From Opisthorchis felineus (lineage: Eukaryota; Platyhelminthes; Trematoda; Opisthorchiida; Opisthorchiidae), in NCBI GenBank assembly GCA_004794785.1, contig SJOL01007418.1, forward strand, positions 540,861 to 604,860: a stretch of 64,000 nucleotides of DNA, given 5' to 3'. The position numbers and the translations under genes were made by a program. Below, piece after piece: positions 31,860-44,200 of this stretch; position 1 is the first letter of the stretch, and each line of letters begins with the position of its first letter. The notes beneath the pieces are model-generated. The model worked only from the letters and a program-made list of their open reading frames with translations. It ran no database searches and was not told where the DNA came from.

Positions 31860-32117
31860 AAGAAGCGACCGAGCGAACTGATCGAGAGCGGGAAATCCAT
31901 TTCACAAAACGAAGGGTATCACAACTGGTCCAACCGTGAAAAGGAGCTGTCCTCTAATCGGCTAACCATATCAAGAGAAACCAGGTATACATTGAAACTC
32001 ATAAACGTACGAGGGCAAGAAATATCCATCCAGCCTAACACTGATGTCTCTTCCATTGGTGAAGTGACATTTCCAGTCTATTTACCTACCACATCGATAA
32101 GACAAGCAACTACTTGA
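31860..32117 (+). other. 85-codon open frame without ATG; competing minus frame
   Basis: The plus frame reads KKRPSELIESGKSISQNEGY, then RETRYTLKLINVRGQEISIQ and GEVTFPVYLPTTSIRQATT before TGA. A possible donor CCAG|GTATAC lies inside it. The minus strand of the right end (32290-32078) is also open, with a hydrophobic stretch and a possible 30-base intron. Both cannot be real genes over 32078-32117. The strand preference for beta structure is faintly retropepsin-like but no DTG is present. Confidence 0.15.
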
Positions 32118-32343
32118 CGAACAAACCGAGAGTGGTGATTCTCATCCAGTGGGTGTGCGCCTAACCAGCTGCTAATTTGTACGCGCTTACCTGTCTTTAG
32201 TACAAGCAGTTTGTAGAGAAAAATGGAAAGAATAAGAATGAATACATTTTTGGAATCAGGCAAGGTGTATGCGACAAAAAATAACATCACGTGCCTGCCT
32301 ATCTATGAATACAGAGAAAGAACCCGAATGGACCCACTGCCGA

Positions 32344-32732
32344 TCTGAAAGATCCGGTTGCAAAGTGAAAATCGAGCAGCCCAGGACAGCGTGTAAAAAA
32401 ATGCCGCCAACCTTCACCACACGCTAAATCGTTCATGTCCACGTAAAACCCTCTTCTAGTAACCGATTTGCATGTCTTACCGTGGGCGCAGAACAGTGTT
32501 GGATTGCACAAAACTTTGTTGGCAACTGAATCAGGTTTCATCGTTCATCCGTTCAATTCTATGAGGAGTGGTGGCACTAGTTATCACGCAGGTTCACCTT
32601 CATAAATCCACTTATGAATCAACCAACTGCGGGACTAATTCCATGACAAAATAACCGTGTTTTATCCTTTACAGTGATTTCAGCGTGCAAGCAAGGGGTC
32701 TGTCTTTACCCCTAGACAGACTCGGCTCAATG
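32344..32732 (+). repeat. 389-bp direct duplication, copy A
   Basis: It aligns without gaps to 50336-50724 with about 15 differences by hand (roughly 96% identity). Similarity stops after CGGCTCAATG at the right; the left limit is unknown because copy B begins at the assembly gap. The segment includes an acceptor (TTTATCCTTTACAG) near its right end. Confidence 0.93.
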
Positions 32733-32884
32733 TTCACTTCGGCCAAACAGCGTAAGTTTTTTGCCTCATTATACTGACTACTGGTTGGTTTTTAGGAGTA
32801 CCGGGTTTATTGACATTTATCACAAATATGTTAACTGATATCCCAGTACTGCTGGACAAACGTAGCTTGGAGTTGATTGTGTAG
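32675..32884 (+). other. Exon-like pair joined by a 44-bp intron
   Basis: After TTTATCCTTTACAG, 77 bases (32675-32751) read DFSVQARGLSLPLDRLGSMF and TSAKQ, ending at a perfect donor C|GTAAGT. After TTGGTTTTTAG, 89 bases (32796-32884) continue in frame as R, VPGLLTFITNMLTDIPVLLD, KRSLELIV and TAG. The join gives a C-terminal peptide of 55 or so residues. The first exon lies in the duplicated segment, and copy B keeps its frame with one R-to-K change before diverging. An alternative frame (GSVFTPRQTRLNV) is also conserved between copies and runs on for longer in copy B, so the coding frame is not settled. Family unknown; upstream exons not found. Confidence 0.28.
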
Positions 32885-35800
32885 CCGTTATATACTGGTA
32901 GTCAGGTGGAACACTCGAAGGACAGCAGTTCCGGAATATGTGTAAACTCCGATCAAGTCATCGTTTGATGTACACTTTCGCTGAATTTCCCGTTTGGGAC
33001 TGTACACAAACTAATCGCTGGAGCTCCGGCCATTCGCTATCAATTTATGGCACACAATAAGTTATATCTTCGGGACAGCGGCATAATTCGGTTAGATGGT
33101 CTGTTAGTCGTCAACCAAAACAAATTTGGTATACAAATAGAGAGACATGGTCAAAAATCAAGTCCAATATGTGCAACAGGTCAATGTAGCGTAAGATACA
33201 CGAAATCTGTTACAACTGATTTGCGAACCAGGACCCAGGGTAATGTCTGTTGTTTTTCTAACCAGACGAAATCGTAATAGTTCAATTTATGACAAAGATC
33301 GTCCGGATGGCCTTGCAGAATCTTATCAGCTATATTTTAACTGGCTATCGCCGTCTACACCTGTGGCTCACATTCGACCTGTCGCCTTGTTCCACAGTTT
33401 ATGAGCTTGGATCCTTTCTGAATTGATGGAGTCCTTGTATGCCGTCCCGCCTTTAAGCGCCAAATGACGATGGAAGCAAATATGCTGCCTGCGGAACACA
33501 GTGGTGTACATTTTTATTCTGCTTTTTCCGAAGTTGATTCAGGAGAACTACAAATTCCAGCAACTAATCATCATACTTCTGCTCAGGTAGGTAGAGGAAG
33601 TGACTGTTTCTACCGCAAATAGAATAAGTCCAAGCTCTTTTATAAGGTGGATAGTGGTTTTGAGTATGTCGCACCTTACAACCTTGTCACGTGAAAGGCG
33701 AATCCAAGAGCAGTGAATATTGTTGTTTCCGAATAGGAGGTGCATCGATCAAACAGCTGATGAAAGGCTGGAACAACTCCATGCATACGGCCGGATAACA
33801 ACTACGGTTTCCATCGACTTCAATGGGACATGCGTTAGTTTGCACCATAAACTGGGATTATGGAAAAGATCCTTTAAGTGTAAAGAAACATAATGCTGTC
33901 AATGATTTCAATTTTACTTGATCATTTTCCTCACGCAACGTCGTTCTTTGCATGACCGCATTTTGTCTTCCATCCTGTTCATTTCTGTCGTCGATGTTGT
34001 AATGAAGTGCATACTCCAAAGAATCAAGGGTCTTGGCAACATCATTAGAGAGGTAAATCTAATTGGACTATGCGGACAACATTTTCTTGTTAGTTAACGG
34101 ACGTCACTGAGCGCATTCGGCCCTCAGCGGACGTTCGGATGTCATCACTGGTTTCGGATTACGAGCAATGCTGTGGTATTTTGAGGCCTCTGCGTTCATT
34201 TAAAACTATGGAACGAGGAACATGACTTTAATCATCTACTAGCATGCCAGGAGAACCGAAGTTTTATAAGCTTCATCGACAGCAAAGAAGTTAGTGGAAG
34301 TGTTATTAGGGACTAGTAGCATGTGCAAATTTTTTTATTTATGGAGTCAGAAAAGCAAGTTATCGGGGCCAGTTGCCGTGTAAACAAGCCGACTGCAACA
34401 GCGGACGTATTCTTTGGTTGGACAGATTCAGTCGTGTGGTTCTGAGGTTCGGACTAGTGCTCATATTTGCGGTAGCTTTACAGCCTGCATCATCAGGTTT
34501 GAAGAGTGGCACATAGGCGACTACTTATTTCTAAATGAGATTCACTGAAAAAACACTTGAAACTAAGGAGGCCAACGCGAATTACGCATGCCAAAATACC
34601 ATCTCCAAGAATAAGCACTGCTTTTTACACAGAACAGTTTTTGAAGTAGGGAACACGGGATAGTTCACTACTTGCCAAGGAGAAACGAGGGTGCCTCCCT
34701 CAAACTGATTACTGTGTGATCTTCACAAATCCGTGTGACTCGCTTTGCAGGTGGTTAAAAATCCTGCAGTAAGTGTAAAGTGACAAGGCCAGGTGGCAAG
34801 CATCCTATAACTGCGTGGTCCGTTTGTTTGAATGAAGTTCGTTTGGTATTTTCTCGTTGGATCCTGTTAAACGACATCTGCAAGCGCTTTGGTTTAACCC
34901 ACTGATGGCGTCTCACTGCCATGTGATGCTCAGATGACTGCAACTGTTTGCCATTCCAAGATGCAGTTACCTTGTTTTTGGTCGTTTTCCATGTAGACAT
35001 GGTAGTCCGCATTACGTCACACAACTAACTATTTCACTTCACTCCTTTCTTGACGCTCTTGCTGTTCGTTGTATGAGGGTTATGCAGCAGCTTTTATTAA
35101 CCAGCGTATTTCTATAAATGATGACAATGACTTTCGAATTGCGGAATGTCGGTGAGAGCACAAATACGTGCCATGAGGTTAATGTAGGGATCAGTGTGTT
35201 TTAATCCGTGAGTATATGTGACGTACCCAGACGAAAGTTTGTCGCTAAGCCCTCCGAGAGGCCATGTGTGAAAGTGTGCTATTGGCTTGCCCTCACAAAG
35301 TTTAAGCAGAAAGACATGAATTATACAGCCAGCTCGTCTATGTCAGGTGATATCACAAATGTCATTATATACCAGTTTCCTCCAGTACTTTTTTGAGAAT
35401 ATCTAGCAGCGTCAAAAAGAACATAGACCGAAACCCTCCCTGGAAGTTTTTGCCTGTTAAACCTACTGGTTTATATTTTCCGAGGAGCTGAAGTCAATCA
35501 GCATATTTAGGCAATGACGACAGCTAGAAGGAGAAAAATATGTGAATGTTCACGTTTAAACCCATCGGCTTTTTCATGGTTCTCAACCGAGTTTGGAAGG
35601 CGCCTGATTGACGCGAAGCCGCCAAACCAAAGAGAGGTGCAAATATCCAGTCTACCTCAATGCCATAACAAACACCATGACGGAGGCCCTATAATAGAAA
35701 AATTAAAACATATGGCCCCCAAAAAGAAATGTAGAGGAAGAGAACATCCATACATGAAAAAGGAAGAGCTGGCGTTTAATCGCTCTAGGAAAACAAAATC

Positions 35801-37263
35801 TCTGAATTAGTTACCTAAGATATGGCAGACTGCATAGTAGTGTGGATGCAATGGTTGGGATTACTGTGATTAAGCACACACACGAACACGTGCTAGGAGG
35901 CGTGCAAGGATCATCTAAACTAGGATATATGTGTAAGTCTTATGGGTGGTTTTGTGTCCACCAGGTGGTCAAACTCTACAGCGGCAGACCATGTCATTTC
36001 ACGGAAAGAAAACCCTTGTTCGCTTGCTTTAGCTACGAATCACAATTTTGCAAAGAAGTCTGCCACTAGCCTGAAAGACCGTGGGGTTCTGAAAAAAGGG
36101 GGCTGAAACCATTATCTTCTACTCAGACAAGTGCACTGAGTAGCAAAGCCGAGTAGAGCACAAATAGTATATTTAATTTTACTGTTTATAGCAGGGATTG
36201 CAAAGGAACATTAAACAGCATTTATTTCACTGCAATTATTATAAAACTCTTAGGTGGAAAAATCAGAATTGAGGATCAAACCGTGAATAACGCGCATTGT
36301 TTGTAACCAGATGAAGCGATCGATTCCCACTCTTTTGTATCTGTGAAGATGTAAGGTAACACAAATGGAACTGGAGCAATATCGACACAATAGAGCAATC
36401 GCTAACACAGAAGGAGCGCACAATTATCGTGGTGCCATACTAGAAAAACAACAGATAATAAATATTTGGCCGTTTCCAAAAATGAAAATTTTCCAGTAGT
36501 ATCAATTTAGATGCGTCGTAAGGAACCCAAAAGGAAGCAAATAAAAGAAGTGGGAAATAGTAAGGTGGAAACAACAGGGCAACTTTGCCACAAAAAGACC
36601 TCAAAATGATGGGAAAAACTGTCAGGAAACGAAAGCCGCATACAGCCAAACAAGTACCGCTCAGAAAGAAATATTGTGTGCAAATAAAACCTAGATATCC
36701 AAAAAAGTCTTTCGCTACTCATAATGTGACGGAAACTGTCAGAATGATGTTTAACCATGTTGTAAGATAAGGACAAGACTGGCGACAATGCAAAAAGAAT
36801 GTGAACGTTTGAGTAACCCGCGAGCAAGATCACCTTTCACTAATTGTGGAAAATTGTGCAGTTAAGAGAAGTTGTATTCGAAATACTGGTTAAGACAGTG
36901 CTCCTTCCGTCATGGAGCGACTTCTCCGGTGGGTCATCTGCGTATATCCTCGGACACATCGGGATGCAAACCCACAAGTAAACCGAAAGGCAAACGTGTT
37001 AATAACATTGCACAATTATGCACTGAACATAACTGAATTATCGCGTCTTAAAAGATGAAAGTTTTCAATCGTGAAAAATCTAGCTGGTTTTTTAACGGCT
37101 ATGAGGACGACTGCGTAGCTGCCCTGTTGATGTCGATCGGCTGACCCGTCCGTCAGGATTCTCCAATCAGGTGATACTACGGACACTTGACCAATCACGC
37201 TGAAGACGTCTGATACCGTTCTAAAAGAACCACTTTTATGCTAGCGAAGATTACTGATTTTCG
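32885..37263. other. Unassigned A+T-rich DNA
   Basis: Several open frames of 60-108 codons occur (for example 35514-35810 plus, Lys/Arg-rich; 36507-36833 minus, opposite another open frame). None shows a known domain. No RNA gene or clear repeat was recognised. Confidence 0.35.
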
Positions 37264-37690
37264 ACAAATGAAATCATTTGCAAATCAATTTGGTTTTCAC
37301 GGAAGACTCAACTGAATCTATCGTTTATGATATTCTTCAACTGAGTGTGCTGCACAAAGGCCGCCTCATGTTTCAGTTGGCACGATATTCGTAATAACGC
37401 AGTACATCGTACTGAAACATGAAGCGGCCTTTGTGCAGCACATTCAGTTGAAGAATATCATAAACGAGAGATTCAGTTGAGTCTCCCTTAAAAACCAAAT
37501 TGATTTGCAAATGAGTGTATTTGTCGCAATCAGTCCAATTTGGGTTCAAGTGGAACATAAGTTTGACGGAAATTCGGGGACTGCGCCTACTTGATGAGCC
37601 CCAAGAAGGGCGAAACCGGTCGTGGGCTGTCGAAGAGTTTTCAGCAACCTTGTGAGTAGTTTCCTTTATAAGTGATTTTGTTTATTCGTC
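37264..37690. repeat. Fold-back copy of the 292-bp repeat family
   Basis: Arms 37275-37377 and 37411-37513 are reverse complements: 103 bases each, no gap, about six mismatches, with a 33-base spacer. The right arm continues to about 37690 as a further inverted stretch of the 29.7 kb repeat, including CCAATTTGGGTTCAAGTGG and GAAACCGGTCGTGGGCTGTC. A transcript across it would form a long hairpin. This is a head-to-head junction of two family members rather than a new sequence. Confidence 0.9.
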
Positions 37691-37856
37691 ATCGCTTGTA
37701 AGATTTCAGGCAACGTTCATGCCTGTAACGGTGGACTTATGCACATATGGAAGCTAAAGAAAAAACGACATCCGAGGTCACTCTATCCATCCTGTACTTG
37801 AGTTGTGATTCACGTAAAATGCTCGGTGAAATTTTTATAGCGCTAAAAAAAGGAAG

Positions 37857-38231
37857 CTACAGCACTGAATAAAACAGATGGTCAGAAAATTTGAGGTAAT
37901 TTCGGTAAGTGAGTACGCTGCAATGCTTTGGATACATAGTATATTCCAACTCTTTTTTAAGGGTTTGAAATAAAAGAGCCATCTGAGACATGGCCGAGTG
38001 CCTGGTGAAGCGGAACAAATATTTCCGATGCTCAGCAGTTTTCTGCCAGTGCATAAGCTTTGTCAAGTCCACAGGCTCTCTCGTGATGAATTTTGTCGTT
38101 TCAATATGAACGTCATTTGTGTATTCGAGCTCCGCGGTGGGATGTATAGATCTAAAAGGAGTGCATTGTAATAGTTCTTGCAAAGTTGTCACTATATTCG
38201 TTGACAGTTGAAGCAGCCGCGATGTGTCCTT
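37857..38231 (-). CDS. Exon-like open frame, 124 codons, unrecognised
   Basis: The minus frame is open from after TGA (38234-38232) to TAG at 37859-37857. It reads KDTSRLLQLSTNIVTTLQEL, then LEYTNDVHIETTKFITREPV, LTKLMHWQKTAEHRKYLFRF, MSQMALLFQTLKKELEYTMY and a Cys/Tyr-rich tail. The composition is balanced and helix-rich, unlike the usual shadow frames here, and the frame has no early ATG, as expected for an internal exon. The acceptor is unclear (CTATGAAAG). No family was recognised. Open frames of this length are expected once or twice by chance in this region. Confidence 0.25.
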   Translation of the reverse strand, partial: KDTSRLLQLSTNIVTTLQELLQCTPFRSIHPTAELEYTNDVHIETTKFITREPVDLTKLMHWQKTAEHRKYLFRFTRHSAMSQMALLFQTLKKELEYTMYPKHCSVLTYRNYLKFSDHLFYSVL

Positions 38232-41200
38232 TCATAGGGTCCTAAATCATTCCACCATCTTCTTATATTCGCACTACTGGTATCTACGGTGTATTTTGGG
38301 TAAATGGCGCTTATCTCAGACAACTTGGAGTCGTTTGTAATGCAGCACAATTCGATGACGGTTTAACTTCCGTTTCATAAATCAAGAGGCGGTAGTTTCA
38401 TCCTGTAGAGTTAAAGGATGACTATGCTCCACAAAATGACCACGACTGATCTTTTTTATTATTATCCCAATTTTCCCTGCCAATTTTATAGAAATGCTCG
38501 TTTTGTTAAGGTGAATATAGTTTACGACCTCCAGTGCATCCAGGTAGGCCGAATGAATTATTCCGCTGACTCAGTTATAGAACAGCATACTGAGGCACAC
38601 TCAGGCTCTATTTCCAAAATTTCTTTACAGAAATGCTCTGCGTTTATTGGGATAAATGAAGTTCCCACTAATTAGTATGAAAGAAACATACGAGAAGCAA
38701 AATGTCAGCCTTGACCCATTCGCTTTTGCATATTATATAATTACCTGAGTCATAAGTGAAGTTGTTCTCTGGTGGCTGGCACTGTAGCCTCAAAATCCGT
38801 TATTTCATACCTTACTTGACCAAGTAAGGCTGCAGCCATTTGTCAGCTATAAAGTGACTTACGGCCTAACTTAAAGCCTAATTTTATCTGAGGGACAAAA
38901 TGTTATACCGAAGTGGGTCCTGTCAGCATTAACTAAGAAAAGTATTGGTAATATCTTAATAAGATTTACGAAACTGAAGTGTTTTACAATTTTGAAATGC
39001 AATGCAATTATAAAACATGTTTGTTTGCGTAGTCAAACTAGAAATTGCGTCAAGTAGACCTGTCACCCCAGTTCAGGAAAAACCTTTCTTAAATACGATA
39101 AAGGACAATAAAATTCACACCAGTTTGAAACAAGCGTTTGTGTATGCCTCAGACTCCTTGACAGAAACTTTTAGAACCGTGGGATCCGTTTCCAAGTGAT
39201 CATATCCTTCTACTATAAGCTTTTCTATCCATAAAAGCGTCTTTTATTATCCTGTGTCTAAAGCGATCCACACGGGACGCTACTCTGTCTCTACAGCAAC
39301 GTAAAATCTGAATCAGTTCTACGTATTGCAGGTACTACACTAAATTGGGCCCCAAAAATCCCCTTTAAATAAGTGCCGTCCAGTTTTACATACCATAACA
39401 GGCTTTAGGTATTTGTGTACCTTGAGCCTTAACCAGGATTAAATTACCTTTCACTCAGGTAAATCGCTCGCCATACTCTCCACTCTGCCATATAATGCGA
39501 TTGGTTTTGTTGTTATGGACGACCAAGTAACACTTCTAGGGGTGCCTGTAGGCCAGCAAGTGCGAAACAAAATTTGTTTTAATAATAGAGTTTAACAATT
39601 TGTTTTGTCTCCATGCCCTTCCAGATACAGACGGAGACTGAAGGAGAAAAGCGCTGTTAATGCTATGCATTTGCGGCTCGGCCAAATCGTATCGGGAAAC
39701 TCCTACTTGAAAGCCGGAGCCAGCAAAATCTGCACCGTTTGATTTGGTCAGTTAAAGTCTGCACATCAGTTGATTACCACAGCAGATCTACCAGAAAATG
39801 GCAGAGCCGTGCGCAAATAATTCGGTCCCTGCACCCCTGCACCACAACATGATTCAAAGAAGCCGCTCAAAGTGATACCACGGTTACTTCCTCTTTCTGC
39901 CCGTCGAAATAAAATGGTCTTTCAGAGTAGTGAGGAGCATGACGTAGTGTTAATATCAATTCGTATAAAGGCATTTAGCTGATGGGGACTACACTTCTTA
40001 TACAAGAAAGACGAACCTGGAATACATTCAGCCTTGACTGACAAATCCGGATGGACCAGATTTGGTCTTGTCAAAATCATTTGCACATCTCACATTAGGC
40101 AGCACAGACCTGGCCCCAAGCAACCGAATTCCCCTTTTAACTGTATATATTTCCGGATCTGTTGGGAAGGAGGCCATCTGAACCGTATGGATGCAAGTAC
40201 ACGTTTCCCAATAGAGGCCGGTAACCATCTAGTTGCTTCATAGTATTTAAAGTGAGCTGAGGCGAAACTCAACACAATTTGTGAAAGGACCAACAAGGAT
40301 TTTGATTAAATATATCAGACTGTAGCTGTTCATCTTGCCAACCAAATGCATAGAACGCGGACCACACCGCAAGATGAACTGTAAATAGACTAATGCCATT
40401 TAGACTAAACTGTTCCCCATTTTGCGAGTCATCTCACGAGATCTCAAATGTTTTTGTTAATGCACCTAAACCCAGGTAGGTTAGGATAACTCATGCACCC
40501 AGGAGCAAACTGATGATGTCTCCGCGAGATCTGACAAGACGCTTGCCAGCAAAAACCCGAGCAGACAAACAAAAGCACAAGCAAAATCCACGAGATGAAA
40601 AATCTTCAGCATACTTAGGTTATAGGACATAGGGAGACAGATCAATCAGAAAATGCTACCCAGCAACTTCGTCGGCGGTGACTGATTGAGGAGTTGTCTA
40701 CTCGCTTCATGTAAGTTTGATCTTTGTTATGCACAACTACTCAATGCCACACAAGCTTGTGTCATCCTAAGGTGGACAGCTCCAAATACTTTTGATGCAA
40801 ATAGCATGTGACACCTTGCCTCAAACAAAACGTGAAATCGCATGTGATGTTGATATTAACTACCTGAGGAGACATTTTGGAAGATGGGATCAACCGATTG
40901 TACACAGTTGTGCCAGTGCAAAAAATGCATGTTCGAGCCTGAACCAAACTTACCGCGGGGAGTTTAAAACACTGAACAACGAAGTCTGGAGTGCAGAAGT
41001 TGAAAGGCTAAGATTCAAGGTTCTTGAGGAATACACTTGGTTGATTCAACACAACCAGCTGCCAAACGGCTATACTGAACTAAGTTAACAAGTCTGCTTG
41101 AGGCATTGTTCATAAGCTCTCAGCGGATGGACGACCCTGAAAACATGGCAACATGTCATGTACCCAAATGAGGATTTCATCGTCATCATTAAGAATCCCG

Positions 41201-44200
41201 ACGAAATAAAGAGTTTTTGAGCTACCATCAACAGAGTCGAATAAAGTAGAAGGAACTGCAGTTGTTTTTGCGGCAAGAACAGTCGTCTAGCTTCCGAGTG
41301 GTTGTGAATCATAGCGTGTTTGAATATAATGGGCCAATGCTGGTCGCTTAGCTCAAATGTGTTACAGTTTCACTTTTTGTGGCCAATTAACAGCAAATTC
41401 ATGCTAATACGATATCAAGTTGATTTTCGCCAGTTAACTTAAAAAACCTAGTGGAAATGCAAGTAGGCTACTTATTTTATTTGTTTTTCATCATATAGTT
41501 CAGGCTAATTCATCAGGATCGCCGAGAAGCCATCCTTAGCTATCGCATCCTGACCGGGAATCCGCAATCCCGAACTCGCGAATCACGAAGAACTACAGTG
41601 AACTGCTCGACATAAAGGTGTACCCTCGGATAGGTCAAAATATACAACAAGTCCTCTTGTGACCGCAAAACTAGTCGCCTGACCACAGGAACCAGGTTTC
41701 CCGTTCACCTATATTTTTTGACTGAATTCACTACCGTTGCTAATACATCCGTTTAAGCTGCCGTTTTACAGTTCCGTTTGCAATTTTTGGTGTAGTTGTT
41801 ACAGGTTAAACGTCTCTCACGTTTTCAAATACTGACAAATGCTGAACAAACGCTTGTATTAATCGATTCTGTGTGCTTATATGTAGAACTTGTGCGCTCT
41901 TACTAGATCTCCTGCAGGTTTGTAATCAGTTCAGATGCATTAAAAAACCCCGCGACTTTCAAGAGTGATATATGAAAGAATATTTCCATACGAACAAATG
42001 CACTTACTAGTCATGTGTAAGCACCCAGTAGAATTCATAAGCAGCCACCATCTTATACATAGTTGTGCCTCGTTCTCCTGTTTGAAGACATGTCCTGCCA
42101 AAAAAGCGATTAGGGGCAATGCCCACCACTCTCAATGTCCTTTAGCCTGATGATACCAGCCGCCTATTTCTGAGAGGATATTTTGAAGCACTTTGAAGTA
42201 GGTACCACCTTGTGCATTTTCTGGGTTTTCTAGACCGTCTTTCACGCCGAACACTAATACGTCCATTTAGGTATGTCCAAACCCGCTATGCAATACGTAC
42301 GTCGCCGGTTTGTGAAGGTAGGTTTTGCAGTTTTATTCCGATCTTCTATTCCCAGAACAATCAGCTGGAGAGACGTGTTGGTTTCGAAAATGTATGTATA
42401 TGGATTTTACTGTTTTTGTTCTGTCTAGCGACTGACGAGTAGTGAACAGTTCAAAATAGAGGGTGAAACAAGCCTAAGTTGAAATTTGCTAGACCATCAT
42501 TTCTTTAACATGAGATAAAGACATGGGGGTGATTCAAATGTGTTTCCAAATTCCGAAGTTTTCGTTCTAACCAGGCTAAGTAGCTCAAGGTCCGTCTGAG
42601 CCGAAGAATCAGATGTGACTTGTTTAGCCTTCCTAAATCGCGTGCGGGTTTAGTTTATTTTTATCATAAATAGTGTGCTTTAAAACGTCTGAACTTCGGT
42701 AACGTGGATATACCTTTCACAACGCGAGTAATATGTTGATTTGTCAAAATATTGGTGGCTCGTGTCCGTTTGCTGATTGCTGGGTTGCTTGGCGAAGAGA
42801 TCAAAGGCCATGTAATCAATCACCAGTGAATCACACGTTCAATACTCACCAATTCAAGAGAACAATCTAGTTACGGAGTGAACCAGATCATCCCGGCTAT
42901 ATAACCGGGATCCATGCGCGAAGGTACAGTGTTGTTTTAGGTGTCAGCTTATCGCTGCGTGTCGTAAGGCATAGTGCGTAGAAAAATATTTAAAGACAAA
43001 TGCAATGAACAAAGTTGTGACCTTTGGACACAACAGATTAAACGCAACAGTAACTGGGTGCGTGACATCACCAAGTCGGTGAGTACTTCCAACCACTGGT
43101 GAGGTTGCAGACGATACACGCGAGAGCGGAGCCCTTCACTATGTTCTACGTGCTCTATCTCCAAGTATAATGGTGTGCAACTTATGGCACCATCCAGTCG
43201 AAAAGTGTTTCAGCAAACCAGGCAGGGCTACGTAATCGATCCCCTGATATACAAGGCACATGGATAAGCCAAGTGAAACTCGCGCACCTGAAGTAACTCC
43301 TCGATTAACCAAGCAATTTCACTGTTGTAATCAGCCATTTAATGGGCTTCAGTATTGTTGATTTTACGTTATCAAAAGGCACGTGAAAATCTTCTAAAAT
43401 GAGAGCAACCAACCCCGTTTTGAATGCACACCTGACAGGTTTACAAGCGTAATTCAAAATTGCATGGGATAGTACATTTTGTGACCTGCATTTCACCGAG
43501 CGTCTAGTACATACACTGACTCCCGGAGGCGCGGGATTGAAAAGGAGGCAAAACGGACTTAAAAATTCTGGTGTTCACTCGGTGGACAATGCTGCTATCT
43601 GGCGTGGTAAAACTACCCAAATAGGTAAACTTACTGAATATTTGGAGGATTTAATGCCTTGACCAGCTTTTGTAGAACGCGCGCTCTTTAGTGCATTTAG
43701 CTTGTTTTGTATATTTCTGACATTTTAGGCAAGCAATGCAGTATCTTCCACGGAAACCAGGCCTAATATATTCTCCGGGAAGAAACTTGACTCCAGGAGT
43801 GAAGCAGCGAATGTTTCTCAGATGATTATTCTAAATTTGACAAAGACATCGGTGATACCAATATTGGTGATGAACACAGGAGAATTCTTCTCGCAAACCT
43901 TGAAGAGCCAACAGGTGTTGCATTATGAGGATCGTTGGCATGTGACTACAAGCTTGGGGGTATTTCAAACAAAGTACTATCCACTAGGCAGGACAATGGA
44001 CTGAGCCGAATGTTGTTTTTAAGTCTACGACGATGAACGCTGTTGGTCCTTAATGGAAGTGGTGAGGTTTGAGAAATTATCATAATGTAGTAGTCTGGGA
44101 CCAGGACGGTCCCTTCTTTGGTTTACACGACCTTGCGGCCCACGTTTGCCAGGAAGGATGTACAAGGTGACAACTGTTATGAAATCAGATCAGATGGCGA

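Noticed and set aside
32299..32541. 80-codon minus-strand frame shared with 50336-50533 in the duplication
   Set aside because: All eight nucleotide differences between the copies over the shared part change the amino acid; a constrained gene would show silent changes, so it is more likely a shadow frame.
36507..36833. 108-codon hydrophobic minus frame opposite a basic plus frame
   Set aside because: Mirror-image frames (Lys-rich opposite Phe/Leu-rich) are typical of A-rich DNA rather than two genes.
42890..42911. Hairpin ATCCCGG / CCGGGAT around CTATATAA
   Set aside because: A seven-base stem occurs readily by chance; no gene start was found next to it.
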